Of a DNA stretch of 45,821 nucleotides, positions 26,079-34,004 are shown piece after piece; within the stretch, counting starts at the first letter, position 1; each line of letters starts with the position of its first letter. Under the pieces are notes generated by a model that was given only the letters and a program-made list of their open reading frames with translations, had not been told where the DNA came from and ran no database searches. Origin of the DNA: Rhodospirillales bacterium (GTDB lineage Bacteria > Pseudomonadota > Alphaproteobacteria > BOG-932 > Roseiterribacteraceae). The DNA is taken from assembly GCA_028291345.1 (NCBI GenBank), contig JAQGIF010000089.1, forward strand, positions 1 through 45,821, written 5' to 3'. Position numbers and translations under genes: made by a program.

Positions 26079-27475
26079 GCAACATACTCTTAACCCACGG
26101 CTATTTCCTCAACGAAGATCCGGCGGAACGGAAGGTGATGAAGCCTTATCCGCCGCTCGGCCTGCTCTACATCTCTTCGCATCTAAAGAAATGTGGATTT
26201 TCGGTCGACATTCTGGACACTACCTTTCTGGACGTGACATCAGCCCTGGCCCTGCTGGCCGAAAAGCGGCCACGGATCGTCGGGATCTACGCTAATCTGA
26301 TGACGCGGGGCAATGCGCTCACTGTGGCCGCCGCATGCAAGGCCGTCGGCGCGTTCGTGATTCTGGGTGGGCCCGAGCCGGCCAATTATGTCGACGAGTA
26401 TCTCAGCCGCGGCGCGGACATTATCGTGTCCGGCGAGGGTGAACTGACGCTCGCCGAGTTGATCCCGCATCTGACGCACCACGGACTTACCGGACTTGAA
26501 GCGATAGCGGGAATCGCCTTTCGCGACGGCGACGGCGAGGTGCGCAGGACCACGCCGCGCGCCCAGATCGTCGATCTCGACGCCCAGCCTTTTCCGGATC
26601 GCGCTGCTATCGATTTGGAACGCTATCTTTCGACATGGCAGCGGCATCACGGCATACGTTCGGTGTCGCTGATCGTGGCGCGAGGCTGCCCCTACACCTG
26701 CAATTGGTGCAGCCATTCGGTATTCGGCCACAGCCATCGCCGCCGGTCACCGGAGAATGTCGCCGATGAGATCGCCCTTATTCGGGAGACCTATGCGCCG
26801 GACCAGCTCTGGTTCGCCGATGACGTCTTCACCATCAATCAGAAATGGCTGGAGCGTTTCGCGGCCGAAATGAAGCGCCGCGGCTTGCGCTATCCGTTCG
26901 AGACCATTACGCGCGAGGACCGCCTGAACGAACGGGTCGCCGAACTTCTAGCCGAACTTGGTTGCTATCGCATCTGGATCGGCGCGGAGAGCGGCTCGCA
27001 ACGCGTCTTGGACGCCATGGAGCGGCGTACCAATGCGGCACGGACGCGCGAGATGATCGCACTGGTCAAACGCAAAGGCATCCGGGCCGGAACCTTCATC
27101 ATGCTGGGATATGACGGCGAAACATGGGACGATATCGACGAGACCGCGCGCCATTTGCGCCTCGCCGCGCCCGACGATGTGCTGACGACCATCAGCTATC
27201 CCATCAAGGGGACGCCATACTATGACCGGGTTTCGGACCGTATTGCCGGCAGCGATGCTTGGCACGAAAGCTCGGACAGGGCGCTGACCGTCAAGGGACG
27301 CAAATCGCGCCGCTTCTACCGCCATGCCCAGCACTGGTTGGCGGCCGAAAGCCATGTCGGGCGGTTAGCCGCCGACGATGGCGCCGGCTTGATGCGCCAC
27401 GCCAAGGCCAGAGCCATGTCCGCCATAAGCCGCATCGGCATGTATGCGACGCGCCATGAGGTGGAACATGGCTGA
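26075..27475 (+). CDS. B12-binding-type radical SAM enzyme 2 of the operon
   Basis: The 466-residue product is similar in build to the preceding enzyme: LLTHGYFLNEDPAERK and YPPLGLLYISSHLKK at the start of the B12-type domain, IIVSGEGELTLAEL, and the cluster motif CPYTCNWC (Cys205, Cys209, Cys212). These are followed by LWFADDVFTINQ, IGAESGSQRVLDAMERR and FIMLGYDGETWDD. The two genes are probably old duplicates. The start is GTG at 26075, overlapping the previous TGA stop (GTGA), so translation is coupled. No DxHxxG motif is seen. The pair of related enzymes in one operon suggests two successive radical steps, or one step on two positions of the same substrate. Confidence 0.85.
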   Translation: MSNILLTHGYFLNEDPAERKVMKPYPPLGLLYISSHLKKCGFSVDILDTTFLDVTSALALLAEKRPRIVGIYANLMTRGNALTVAAACKAVGAFVILGGPEPANYVDEYLSRGADIIVSGEGELTLAELIPHLTHHGLTGLEAIAGIAFRDGDGEVRRTTPRAQIVDLDAQPFPDRAAIDLERYLSTWQRHHGIRSVSLIVARGCPYTCNWCSHSVFGHSHRRRSPENVADEIALIRETYAPDQLWFADDVFTINQKWLERFAAEMKRRGLRYPFETITREDRLNERVAELLAELGCYRIWIGAESGSQRVLDAMERRTNAARTREMIALVKRKGIRAGTFIMLGYDGETWDDIDETARHLRLAAPDDVLTTISYPIKGTPYYDRVSDRIAGSDAWHESSDRALTVKGRKSRRFYRHAQHWLAAESHVGRLAADDGAGLMRHAKARAMSAISRIGMYATRHEVEHG

Positions 27476-28286
27476 ACCCGGCATGATTCCGCTCCATCCC
27501 GACGCGTTTGACAATTTCGCGTCTGATTATGACGCGGAATTCGCGCATCGCGCGCCGGGCCGTTGGTTGCGCGAGGCGGTATGGCGGCTGCTGGCACCCT
27601 ATGTCAGGCCGGGGACGCGTGCGGTCGACTTAGGCTGCGGCACCGGCGAAGACGCGGTGTGGTTGGCGCGTGCAGGTTGCGAGGTGACTGCGGTGGACAG
27701 CTCGCCCGCCATGCTGCAAGCCACCCTGCGCAAGGCGACGCAATGCGGTGTCAGTGACCAAGTCGCTGTGCGACCTTTCGATCTCAACGCACCGGACGAC
27801 ATCGGGGGATCATTCGATTTCGTGCTGTCCAATTTTGGCGCGCTCAACTGCGCGACCGATCTAAAGCGGCTAGGCACGATGTTGCACTCGGCAGTGGCGC
27901 CAGGCGGCATCGTCGCTGCCGTTATGATGGGTCGCTTCTGTGCCTGGGAAACGCTCTGGTATGGCATGCGTTTGAAGCCCGCAGCCGTGCGTCGCTGGCG
28001 CGGACGCGCGGCGGCGGATATCGGCGGCAAGATCGTTCCCGTGCAATATTGGAGTGCAAGGGATTTAGCCGAATCTCTGGGCACAGCCTTTCGTACGCTG
28101 TCTATCCATCCGGTCGGCCTCTTCTTGCCACCTTCAGACCTGTTTGCGCTGATCGAGCGCCGGCCGCGCCTGTTCGCGCACCTGACGTGGTGGGAAGCGC
28201 GGGTCTCGTCCTACGCTCCGCTCGCCCACATGGCGGACCATCATCTCACCATCCTGCAGCGTGCCCAAGAGGATGCCCGGCCATGA
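27468..28286 (+). CDS. Class I SAM-dependent methyltransferase
   Basis: The 272-residue protein has a small-molecule methyltransferase core: FDNFASDYDAEF (the start typical of Methyltransf_11/25 enzymes), SAM loop VDLGCGTGEDA (about residues 51-61), VTAVDSSPAML, and FDFVLSNFGALNC at motif IV. The ATG at 27468 lies within the end of the preceding gene (8-base overlap) and is preceded by GAGGTGG, so it is the likely start. It ends overlapping the next radical SAM start (ATGA). Location inside the radical SAM operon points to a conventional O- or N-methylation of the same intermediate. Confidence 0.8.
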   Translation: MAEPGMIPLHPDAFDNFASDYDAEFAHRAPGRWLREAVWRLLAPYVRPGTRAVDLGCGTGEDAVWLARAGCEVTAVDSSPAMLQATLRKATQCGVSDQVAVRPFDLNAPDDIGGSFDFVLSNFGALNCATDLKRLGTMLHSAVAPGGIVAAVMMGRFCAWETLWYGMRLKPAAVRRWRGRAAADIGGKIVPVQYWSARDLAESLGTAFRTLSIHPVGLFLPPSDLFALIERRPRLFAHLTWWEARVSSYAPLAHMADHHLTILQRAQEDARP

Positions 28287-29755
28287 TCTTGTTCTATAAT
28301 CCTGTAAGTTCGGCCTCTAAGAAGCCGGTCCTGCCCATGTCGCTGCTGGCGGTCGGTGCGATGCTGGAAGGCAAGGAAGAGTATCGCATCATCGACGGCA
28401 ATCTTGTGGAGGACGGGCTCGCAGCCTTGCGTGGCGCGATTCATGCCACACACGCCGACATTCTCTGCATGACGGTGATGCCGGGCCCACAGCTTTCCGA
28501 TGCCGTGCCGATCTGCAAAGCTTTGAAGGGCGAGTTCCCAGGTCTGGTTATCGTCTGGGGCGGCTATTTCCCTACCCTGCACGGCCCAGTCGTGATGAAG
28601 GAGCGCTATGTCGATTTCGTGTTTCGCGGTCATAGCGAACTTGCTTTCGGCGACTTCGTGCAAAAGATACGGCGTGGCGAGGAGGTGAGCGCCATCGTGG
28701 GGTTGGCCTGGCGCGGCTCCGATGGACTGGCGCATCTCAACCCCAAGCCGCCGGTGCCGGACATCAACGCCTTGCCGGATTTTTCTTATGAGCGCATCGA
28801 CATGGAGCGATATGTGCGCGCCTCCTTCCTGGGCACGCGCACCATCGCCCATCACACCAGCTATGGCTGCCCATTCAAATGCAGTTTCTGTGCGGTCGTT
28901 AATATGGTGAATGGCCGGTATTCGGCACAGACCGCGGAGCGTACTGCGGCGGTGGTGGAGAAGCTGGTCCGGAAATACCGCGCCACGGCAGTCGAGTTTT
29001 ATGACAGCAACTTCTTCGTCCAGGAAAGCCGCTGCGCCGAGTTCGCCGAGCGCATCACGCCGCTCGATATCGGCTGGTGGGGATTCGGACGTGCAGACAC
29101 GATGCTCAAATTCAGCGACGCCACCTGGACGACGATGCGCAGAAGCGGTCTCAAGATGGTTTTCATGGGCGCGGAGTCCGGCGACGCCGAAACGCTGCGC
29201 CGGATGAACAAGGGCGGCAAACAGGACGGCAACGTCATCCTCGCTGTCGCCGAGAAGATGCGCAAATTCGATGTCGTGCCGGAGATGTCCTTCATCATCG
29301 GCAACCCGCCCAATCCGGAAGCCGACGCCGAGAACACCATCCAGTTCATCCGCACCCTCAAGAAGGTCAATCCGGCCGTCGAGATCGTGTTCTACATCTA
29401 CAGTCCCGTGCCGGTGGAAGGGGGCATGCTGCAGGAGGCGGAGGCCACGGGGTTCGAATATCCGAAGGATATCGAGACCTGGACCCAGGCTCGCTGGGAG
29501 AAATTCGCGCAGCATATGTCGTCGGACCTGCCCTGGATGAACGACCGGATCCGTCGGAAGATCGGCAATTTCCAGCGGGTGCTGCACGCGGCTTATCCCA
29601 CCGTCACCGACACAAGGCTGACACGCGCCGGCCGCTTGGCGCTCCGGAGCGTCGCTGCTTGGCGCTATGCTACGCAATTCTACGATTTTCCACTGGAGCT
29701 GAGGTTGCTGAATAAGCTGTTTCCCTACCAGCGGCCGGAAATCCAGGGATTTTGA
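28283..29755 (+). CDS. B12-binding-type radical SAM enzyme 3 of the operon
   Basis: The 490-residue product starts with MILFYNPVSSASKKPVLPMS at an ATGA overlap with the methyltransferase stop. It has the B12-type domain end VIVWGGYFPTLHG and FVFRGHSELAFGDF, then CPFKCSFC (Cys196, Cys200, Cys203). Further motifs are FYDSNFFVQE, FMGAESGDAETLRRMNKGG and SFIIGNPPNPEADAE. It is less like radical SAM proteins 1 and 2 than they are like each other, and closer to BchE-type or hopanoid-modifying sequences in its KPxxPxSLLAVGAML opening. The classical cobalamin ligand motif is not seen. A frame open further upstream within the methyltransferase is an artefact. Substrate unknown. Confidence 0.85.
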   Translation: MILFYNPVSSASKKPVLPMSLLAVGAMLEGKEEYRIIDGNLVEDGLAALRGAIHATHADILCMTVMPGPQLSDAVPICKALKGEFPGLVIVWGGYFPTLHGPVVMKERYVDFVFRGHSELAFGDFVQKIRRGEEVSAIVGLAWRGSDGLAHLNPKPPVPDINALPDFSYERIDMERYVRASFLGTRTIAHHTSYGCPFKCSFCAVVNMVNGRYSAQTAERTAAVVEKLVRKYRATAVEFYDSNFFVQESRCAEFAERITPLDIGWWGFGRADTMLKFSDATWTTMRRSGLKMVFMGAESGDAETLRRMNKGGKQDGNVILAVAEKMRKFDVVPEMSFIIGNPPNPEADAENTIQFIRTLKKVNPAVEIVFYIYSPVPVEGGMLQEAEATGFEYPKDIETWTQARWEKFAQHMSSDLPWMNDRIRRKIGNFQRVLHAAYPTVTDTRLTRAGRLALRSVAAWRYATQFYDFPLELRLLNKLFPYQRPEIQGF

Positions 29756-29818
29756 CCGTGAGTGCCCCTGCTCGGTGGCGCGCCCGTTTACGCGTGGATG
29801 TTTTTGCGCCTTAAAGCT

Positions 29819-30610
29819 ATGAGCGAGATGATGATAGAGTCGGCCTTGCCACCGCCGCCGGTTTCAAGGGCCGTCAAATGGCTCTGTACACCCTGGATGG
29901 CCGTGAAGCGCGCTACTCTGCGTCGCAGGCTCGGCAAGGCCGTCTTCGAGCGCGTGCTGCGGCGCCACTTCATCATATGGCCTGGGGTCTTCAACCCGGT
30001 GGTGTTTCGGACCGGGCGTTTTCTGGCCGAATTCGTCGCGCGCACCCCGTTGCTGGAGTCGGGAGCCGAGCCGAAAACCGCGCTCGACATGGGAACAGGA
30101 TGCGGCGTGCTGGCGATCTTTGCGGCGCTGCGCGGCTATCGCGTCACTGCCGTCGATCTTGTGCCGGAAGCGGTCTCCTGCGCCAGAGCCAACGCAATCC
30201 TCAATCGGGTCGACGTGGAGCTGCTTCAGGGCGACCTGTTTGCCCCCGTCGCGGGACGCACATTCGATGCCGTGTTTGCTTCCCTGCCGAAATTCCGCGG
30301 GACACCCAACACCGTGTTTGAGCAGTCCTGGCGCGGCGTGTTCGACCAGTCCTGGCGCAGCCTTGATGTGATCGACCGATTTGCCGAGGGCCTGCCGGCG
30401 GTCTTGAAACCAGGAGGCATCGCTCTCTTCGTGCTGACCAGCCACGGCGATTGCGAGGGCATGCTGAGCGGTCTGGCAAGAGCCGGTCTGTCCGTCGAGC
30501 GGCTATTGTGGCGCCATTTCGGCGTCGAGACGATGGCAATTTATGCGGCCCGCTTGCCTGTTGTTCAGACGCCAGCGAATCTGGCGATGAGCGCGGCCGG
30601 ATCGAGCTGA
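29819..30610 (+). CDS. HemK-like methyltransferase lacking the NPPY motif
   Basis: This protein of about 263 residues has a Rossmann core (LDMGTGCGVLAIFAALRGYRVTAVDL at about residues 83-105, the SAM loop being MGTGCGVLA). It resembles PrmC/HemK-like and rRNA/DNA N-methyltransferases up to motif IV, where NPPY is replaced by SLPK. It is therefore unlikely to be an N-methyltransferase of that kind. An eight-residue tandem duplication (VFEQSWRG/VFDQSWRS) directly follows this motif. The start is uncertain: ATG 29819 is chosen; GTG 29762 in frame is the alternative. An 18-codon leader frame (GTG 29758 to TAA 29814) with good AGGGA may couple translation. Last gene of the radical SAM operon; overlaps the convergent amidohydrolase by 46 bases. 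Confidence 0.65.
   Translation: MSEMMIESALPPPPVSRAVKWLCTPWMAVKRATLRRRLGKAVFERVLRRHFIIWPGVFNPVVFRTGRFLAEFVARTPLLESGAEPKTALDMGTGCGVLAIFAALRGYRVTAVDLVPEAVSCARANAILNRVDVELLQGDLFAPVAGRTFDAVFASLPKFRGTPNTVFEQSWRGVFDQSWRSLDVIDRFAEGLPAVLKPGGIALFVLTSHGDCEGMLSGLARAGLSVERLLWRHFGVETMAIYAARLPVVQTPANLAMSAAGSS
30314..30361 (+). repeat. 24-base tandem duplication within the HemK-like gene
   Basis: Two adjacent 24-base units (30314-30337 and 30338-30361) differ at three positions and keep the frame, encoding VFEQSWRG and VFDQSWRS. It looks like a recent duplication that has begun to diverge. Confidence 0.85.
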
Positions 30611-31635
30611 GGCTCGATCGCCCGCATAATCATCTCGAGCGGCATCCGCACATATTTGCGGCTGGCGCCCCAGGCCAACGGGAAGAAATCCGCTGAAAGG
30701 GGGACGGCCGCCGCCAGGGCCGTATCTATCAGGATTGGCTGCCCGGCCCGGACCACCAGCAGGATGTCGTCAGGCGTAAGTGAAAAGAAGGCGTCCCATT
30801 TTGCGGATTCGCGCCGGCGGGCGATGACGAAGTCGTCTCGCCGCCGCAGACGCCAGAAGCGTGCTGGACGCGCCGTCAGGGCGGCGAAGATGTCCTCGTC
30901 CGTCACCACGTCGCGGACCTGACGCAGATGATCCCAAAGCGTGCCTGGAGCGGAAAGCGTTGAGTCGGTGCCGAACAGGACCGCGGTATGCCGCGTTGCC
31001 GATGCGACATCCGCGGTCTGCCCGAACAAGAACAGATTCGAGACGGGACACCAGATCAGCGCGCTCAGACGCGAAAAATCGCCGCTTTCCAGGCTGACGC
31101 CGTGGACACCCGCGACAGGGCGGTGGAACAGATTTCGCTCAAGGAAAAGCAGCGCCCGCCGTCGGCTCTCCGCCGTTGTCCCCTCGGCGAGATGAAGCAC
31201 GACCGGTCTCAACCCGGTCAGCCATTTGACAGGATGCTCGAGCTCGGGCGAGTGCAAGTCCTTGTAAGGTGACAGCACCGCGATCGCGTGGTTGCCGGGA
31301 ATTGCTGTACCGCCATGATCGGCGACCGCCGTCACGCCCCACAGCAGGTTTTTGAGCAGGCCCAATTGCGCCCGCATCCGGCGGTCAATGGCCTCGATCC
31401 TTTCGACCATGTCGCGCGCGGCCTGGACGTCGTAACTCCATTCCAGGAAATCGCGATATGGCGGCGTCCCGGTGGGCGCGTAACAGTTGAATTCGAGATG
31501 ATCGTGAGAATTGATGAGGCCGGGAAATGCGATCGTCTCGTCCAGACGAGACCCGTGGGCCTGCGCTATGTCGGCTAGACAGGGCGGAGGAGGGGCGGGA
31601 CCGATCCATTCCAGTCTGTTCGGAAACTGCGCCAT
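30565..31635 (-). CDS. Amidohydrolase family protein (ATZ/TRZ-like)
   Basis: The 356-residue product has the metal-dependent amidohydrolase features in order. These are FPGLINSHDHLEFN (HxH metal pair, here HDH, about residue 43), VLHLAEGT (third His region), GVHGVSL and CPVSNLFLFGQ, and VLFGTDSTLSA with the metal Asp. The CPxSNxxL segment is typical of the ATZ/TRZ/deaminase branch, which hydrolyses amino groups from rings or chlorinated compounds. I start it at the ATG at 31635, just after the YdcF-like stop. It lies on the opposite strand to the radical SAM operon and overlaps its last gene, so it belongs to a different transcript, with the YdcF and transglycosylase genes. Substrate unknown. 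Confidence 0.75.
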   Translation of the reverse strand: MAQFPNRLEWIGPAPPPPCLADIAQAHGSRLDETIAFPGLINSHDHLEFNCYAPTGTPPYRDFLEWSYDVQAARDMVERIEAIDRRMRAQLGLLKNLLWGVTAVADHGGTAIPGNHAIAVLSPYKDLHSPELEHPVKWLTGLRPVVLHLAEGTTAESRRRALLFLERNLFHRPVAGVHGVSLESGDFSRLSALIWCPVSNLFLFGQTADVASATRHTAVLFGTDSTLSAPGTLWDHLRQVRDVVTDEDIFAALTARPARFWRLRRRDDFVIARRRESAKWDAFFSLTPDDILLVVRAGQPILIDTALAAAVPLSADFFPLAWGASRKYVRMPLEMIMRAIEPQLDPAALIARFAGV

Positions 31636-31640
31636 GGAAT

Positions 31641-32411
31641 TCAAAGCGCCTTGTGGTCCAGGTGATAGATCATGAGGCCAAACCATTCATGAACGGCCAA
31701 ATCGAGGTGGGCGAGATTGGTGCTCAGCGACAGATGGGTTTCGGGGCCTTTCCCGACGGTCAGGTAGTCGGACGGCCAGGGGATCAGATCCCAGTCCAGA
31801 CGTTTGGCGACCGCCATGGCGCGGGGCACGTGATAGGCGGACGCCACCAGAAGCCAGATCTCATGGGGGTCCGGATTGACCAGCTTCTTGGAGAATAGGA
31901 TATTTTCCCACGTATTTCGGGATTTTGCCTCGTAGACAGTACGGTCCGGCGATAGCCCCATTTGCTGGAAGAGCTGCTCCGCCACCTGCGCTTCCGGCAC
32001 GGTGCCGCTCTCCAACTCGCCCGATCCGCCGCTGAAGACCACGCGTGCCTGGGGATATTTCTGTGCCAGTGTCCAGGCAGCGATAAAGCCGGCGCCGTTC
32101 TGCCCAACGCTGGGCACACCACGGGCGTTGAGGATCTCGCCGTTTAGGCCCTCGCCCAGTATTAGAACACCGTCGACGTGCTCCGGCCAAGGAGGTCGCG
32201 GATATTGGTCCTCGATTGCCCGTAGCGCCCAGTTGCCGATCGGGAGGGTCAGAAGCGCGAGCAGGATACCGGCGCAGACCGCCGTCAGGACGGCGCCGGA
32301 TCGCCTGCGCTTAATGGAGAGCACTGCCGCGGCGACCAACGCCCAGACCAGCAGATGGCTGGGCTCGACCACATACCAGCCCAGCTTGGAGAAGGTGAAG
32401 AATCCCAGCAC
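31641..32411 (-). CDS. YdcF/ElyC-like DUF218 family protein
   Basis: The 256-residue product has two N-terminal membrane helices (about 10-32 and 40-62). A DUF218 domain follows: GVLILGEGLN, RVVFSGGSGE, the signature ESRSRNTWEN-like AKSRNTWENILFS and VASAYHVPRAMAVAK. Proteins of this family (YdcF, ElyC, SanA) act at the envelope; ElyC affects peptidoglycan and enterobacterial common antigen assembly. GTG at 32411 is the start, with AAGGA just upstream. The gene lies 24 bases after the lytic transglycosylase and 5 bases before the amidohydrolase, so one operon is likely. Envelope or polysaccharide-carrier function fits the neighbourhood, but its chemistry is not known. Confidence 0.8.
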   Translation of the reverse strand: MLGFFTFSKLGWYVVEPSHLLVWALVAAAVLSIKRRRSGAVLTAVCAGILLALLTLPIGNWALRAIEDQYPRPPWPEHVDGVLILGEGLNGEILNARGVPSVGQNGAGFIAAWTLAQKYPQARVVFSGGSGELESGTVPEAQVAEQLFQQMGLSPDRTVYEAKSRNTWENILFSKKLVNPDPHEIWLLVASAYHVPRAMAVAKRLDWDLIPWPSDYLTVGKGPETHLSLSTNLAHLDLAVHEWFGLMIYHLDHKAL

Positions 32412-32435
32412 GATATCCTTATGTCGCGCTTATGG

Positions 32436-33242
32436 TTACCACGCCCGGCGCAAACCGAGGAAGAACATGTCTTCTGTCTTCGGCGCAGGAATCGGCCGAT
32501 CCCCAACAGGCCGATCGCTCGGAGAGAAGGGCGATTGCTGCGCTGATGACGATGGATTGTCGGTGGATTGGTTTGCCGGCCGCATCAGAGGCGGTGATGC
32601 CTGGGTCGGGTGTCGCATGATGGAGGCGGCAACGGTCGCGCGTTGGCCAGTGCTGTTGTCGAGGATCGTTATAAGGCGGATGAGGTAGTCCCGCGTCTCC
32701 GCGGGTATCGCCCGACCGGTGGTGAGATAATCTTCCCAGCGTGCGGGACCGGCATTGTAGGCTGCGAGAAAACCGATTGTACCGTACCGGTCATACAGCT
32801 CTCGCAAATAGGCCACACCGGCCATTATATTGTCGTGCGCGTCGTAGGGATCGGTGCCGAGACCGTAACGTGCACGCTGTCCAGCCCATGTTTCGGGCAT
32901 AACCTGCATCAGTCCCATGGCGCCTTTAGGAGAGACGGCATGCGGTTCGCCGAAGCTCTCGACGCACATCACCGCGCGAATCCATTCTGCCGGAATGCCG
33001 AAGCGCCGCGACGCCTCGGCAACGAAGGTGGCAAAAGGAGCAGCAATCGTATCGGCGAGCATCGGTCGTCCAGCAACAGGCTCAGCACGCGCGATTGTGC
33101 AAACGATCGTCGCCGCACATAGGAGGCAAATGCCAAACGCTGCGCGACGGCAGCTTGGAAAACCGCGGGTCTCGTCTCGGCCGACCTTGATCTGGCTGTA
33201 TGAACCGGTAAGCTCTCCACCGGAGATGATCGCCGTCGTCAA
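32436..33242 (-). CDS. Lytic transglycosylase (SLT domain)
   Basis: The 268-residue protein has a signal peptide ending near IARA and an SLT goose-type lysozyme domain at about residues 75-195. It has the catalytic Glu in CVESFGEP, the SPKGAMGLMQVMPETW hallmark and the AYNAGP segment. It cleaves peptidoglycan glycan strands, making a 1,6-anhydro product, in the periplasm. The C-terminal 60 residues are Pro/Ser/Gln-rich and poorly conserved. The only open start is TTG or GTG; TTG at 33242 is used here. Such enzymes often open the wall for large envelope machines. Here export of polysaccharide or assembly of the electron conduit next door may need it (inference). Confidence 0.85.
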   Translation of the reverse strand: MTTAIISGGELTGSYSQIKVGRDETRGFPSCRRAAFGICLLCAATIVCTIARAEPVAGRPMLADTIAAPFATFVAEASRRFGIPAEWIRAVMCVESFGEPHAVSPKGAMGLMQVMPETWAGQRARYGLGTDPYDAHDNIMAGVAYLRELYDRYGTIGFLAAYNAGPARWEDYLTTGRAIPAETRDYLIRLITILDNSTGQRATVAASIMRHPTQASPPLMRPANQSTDNPSSSAQQSPFSPSDRPVGDRPIPAPKTEDMFFLGLRRAW

Positions 33243-33304
33243 TTTCCACCAACTCCGTGACCGGATTTGATGGGTTTTTTTTGCGTCAGTGCCAGGCGGA
33301 CAAA

Positions 33305-33976
33305 ATGATATCCATGGGTGTGTCCCCTTTTTTTCGGACGCTGCGGGGTCTCGGCCGCTGGCGCGGATCGCCGAATCGCTTCCAGCCCTTCAATCACACC
33401 TTGCCGGACCGTTATCCGTGGCTCTTCTCCTTTGCGCGGGAGACCCTGAGCGACGGTCCGGAGCGCAGTCTTTTGTCGTTCGGCTGTTCGACCGGAGACG
33501 AGGTGTTCACACTCCGGCGTTACTTTCCGGCCGCTGCGATCAAGGGTATCGATATTGATCCGCGCAACATCGCGGAATGCCGGCGCCAAGCACGGCGCTT
33601 CGGTCGCACAGATTTCGAATTCACAGCAGGTGATTCGACGAAGATGGAGGCGGCGCAATCTTATGATGCGATTTTTTGCCTGGCGGTGCTCTGCAACGGC
33701 AATCTGACGACATCGGGCGCAGAACGCTGCGATCCCGTGCTGCGCTTCGCGACATTCGAGCGCGTGGTCAAGGATTTCGTGCGCTGCCTGAAACCCGGCG
33801 GCCTGTTGTGCCTGGTGACGACGAATTTCCGTTTTTGCGACACCGACGCCGCGGCGGAGTTCGACGTCGCGCTGAATATCGACCCCAGTCTGCTTGCACC
33901 GGATGTTCTGTTCGACCGCAGCAACCGGCTTATGAAAAACGTGCGATACACTGAAGTCGCTTTTCGCAAGCATTGA
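33305..33976 (+). CDS. Class I SAM-dependent methyltransferase (CheR-like core)
   Basis: The product, about 223 residues, has LLSFGCSTGDEVFTL (SAM loop), IKGIDIDPRNIAECRR, FEFTAGDST and FDRCLKPGGLLCLVT-like KDFVRCLKPGGLLCLV. The GCSTGDE loop resembles the start of CheR-type enzymes, but the protein lacks other CheR features. ATG at 33305 (MISMG) is chosen; a GTG at 33257 would leave only 14 bases to the divergent transglycosylase. It converges with the PioB-like gene, ending 28 bases away. Substrate unknown. Confidence 0.7.
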   Translation: MISMGVSPFFRTLRGLGRWRGSPNRFQPFNHTLPDRYPWLFSFARETLSDGPERSLLSFGCSTGDEVFTLRRYFPAAAIKGIDIDPRNIAECRRQARRFGRTDFEFTAGDSTKMEAAQSYDAIFCLAVLCNGNLTTSGAERCDPVLRFATFERVVKDFVRCLKPGGLLCLVTTNFRFCDTDAAAEFDVALNIDPSLLAPDVLFDRSNRLMKNVRYTEVAFRKH

Positions 33977-34004
33977 ATCGTTCCTGCCAGCGCGCTGCAA
34001 GCTG

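Noticed and set aside
28241-29677. Long open frame antisense to radical SAM gene 3
   Set aside because: Same reason: a reverse-strand shadow of a gene with strong family motifs and a coupled start.
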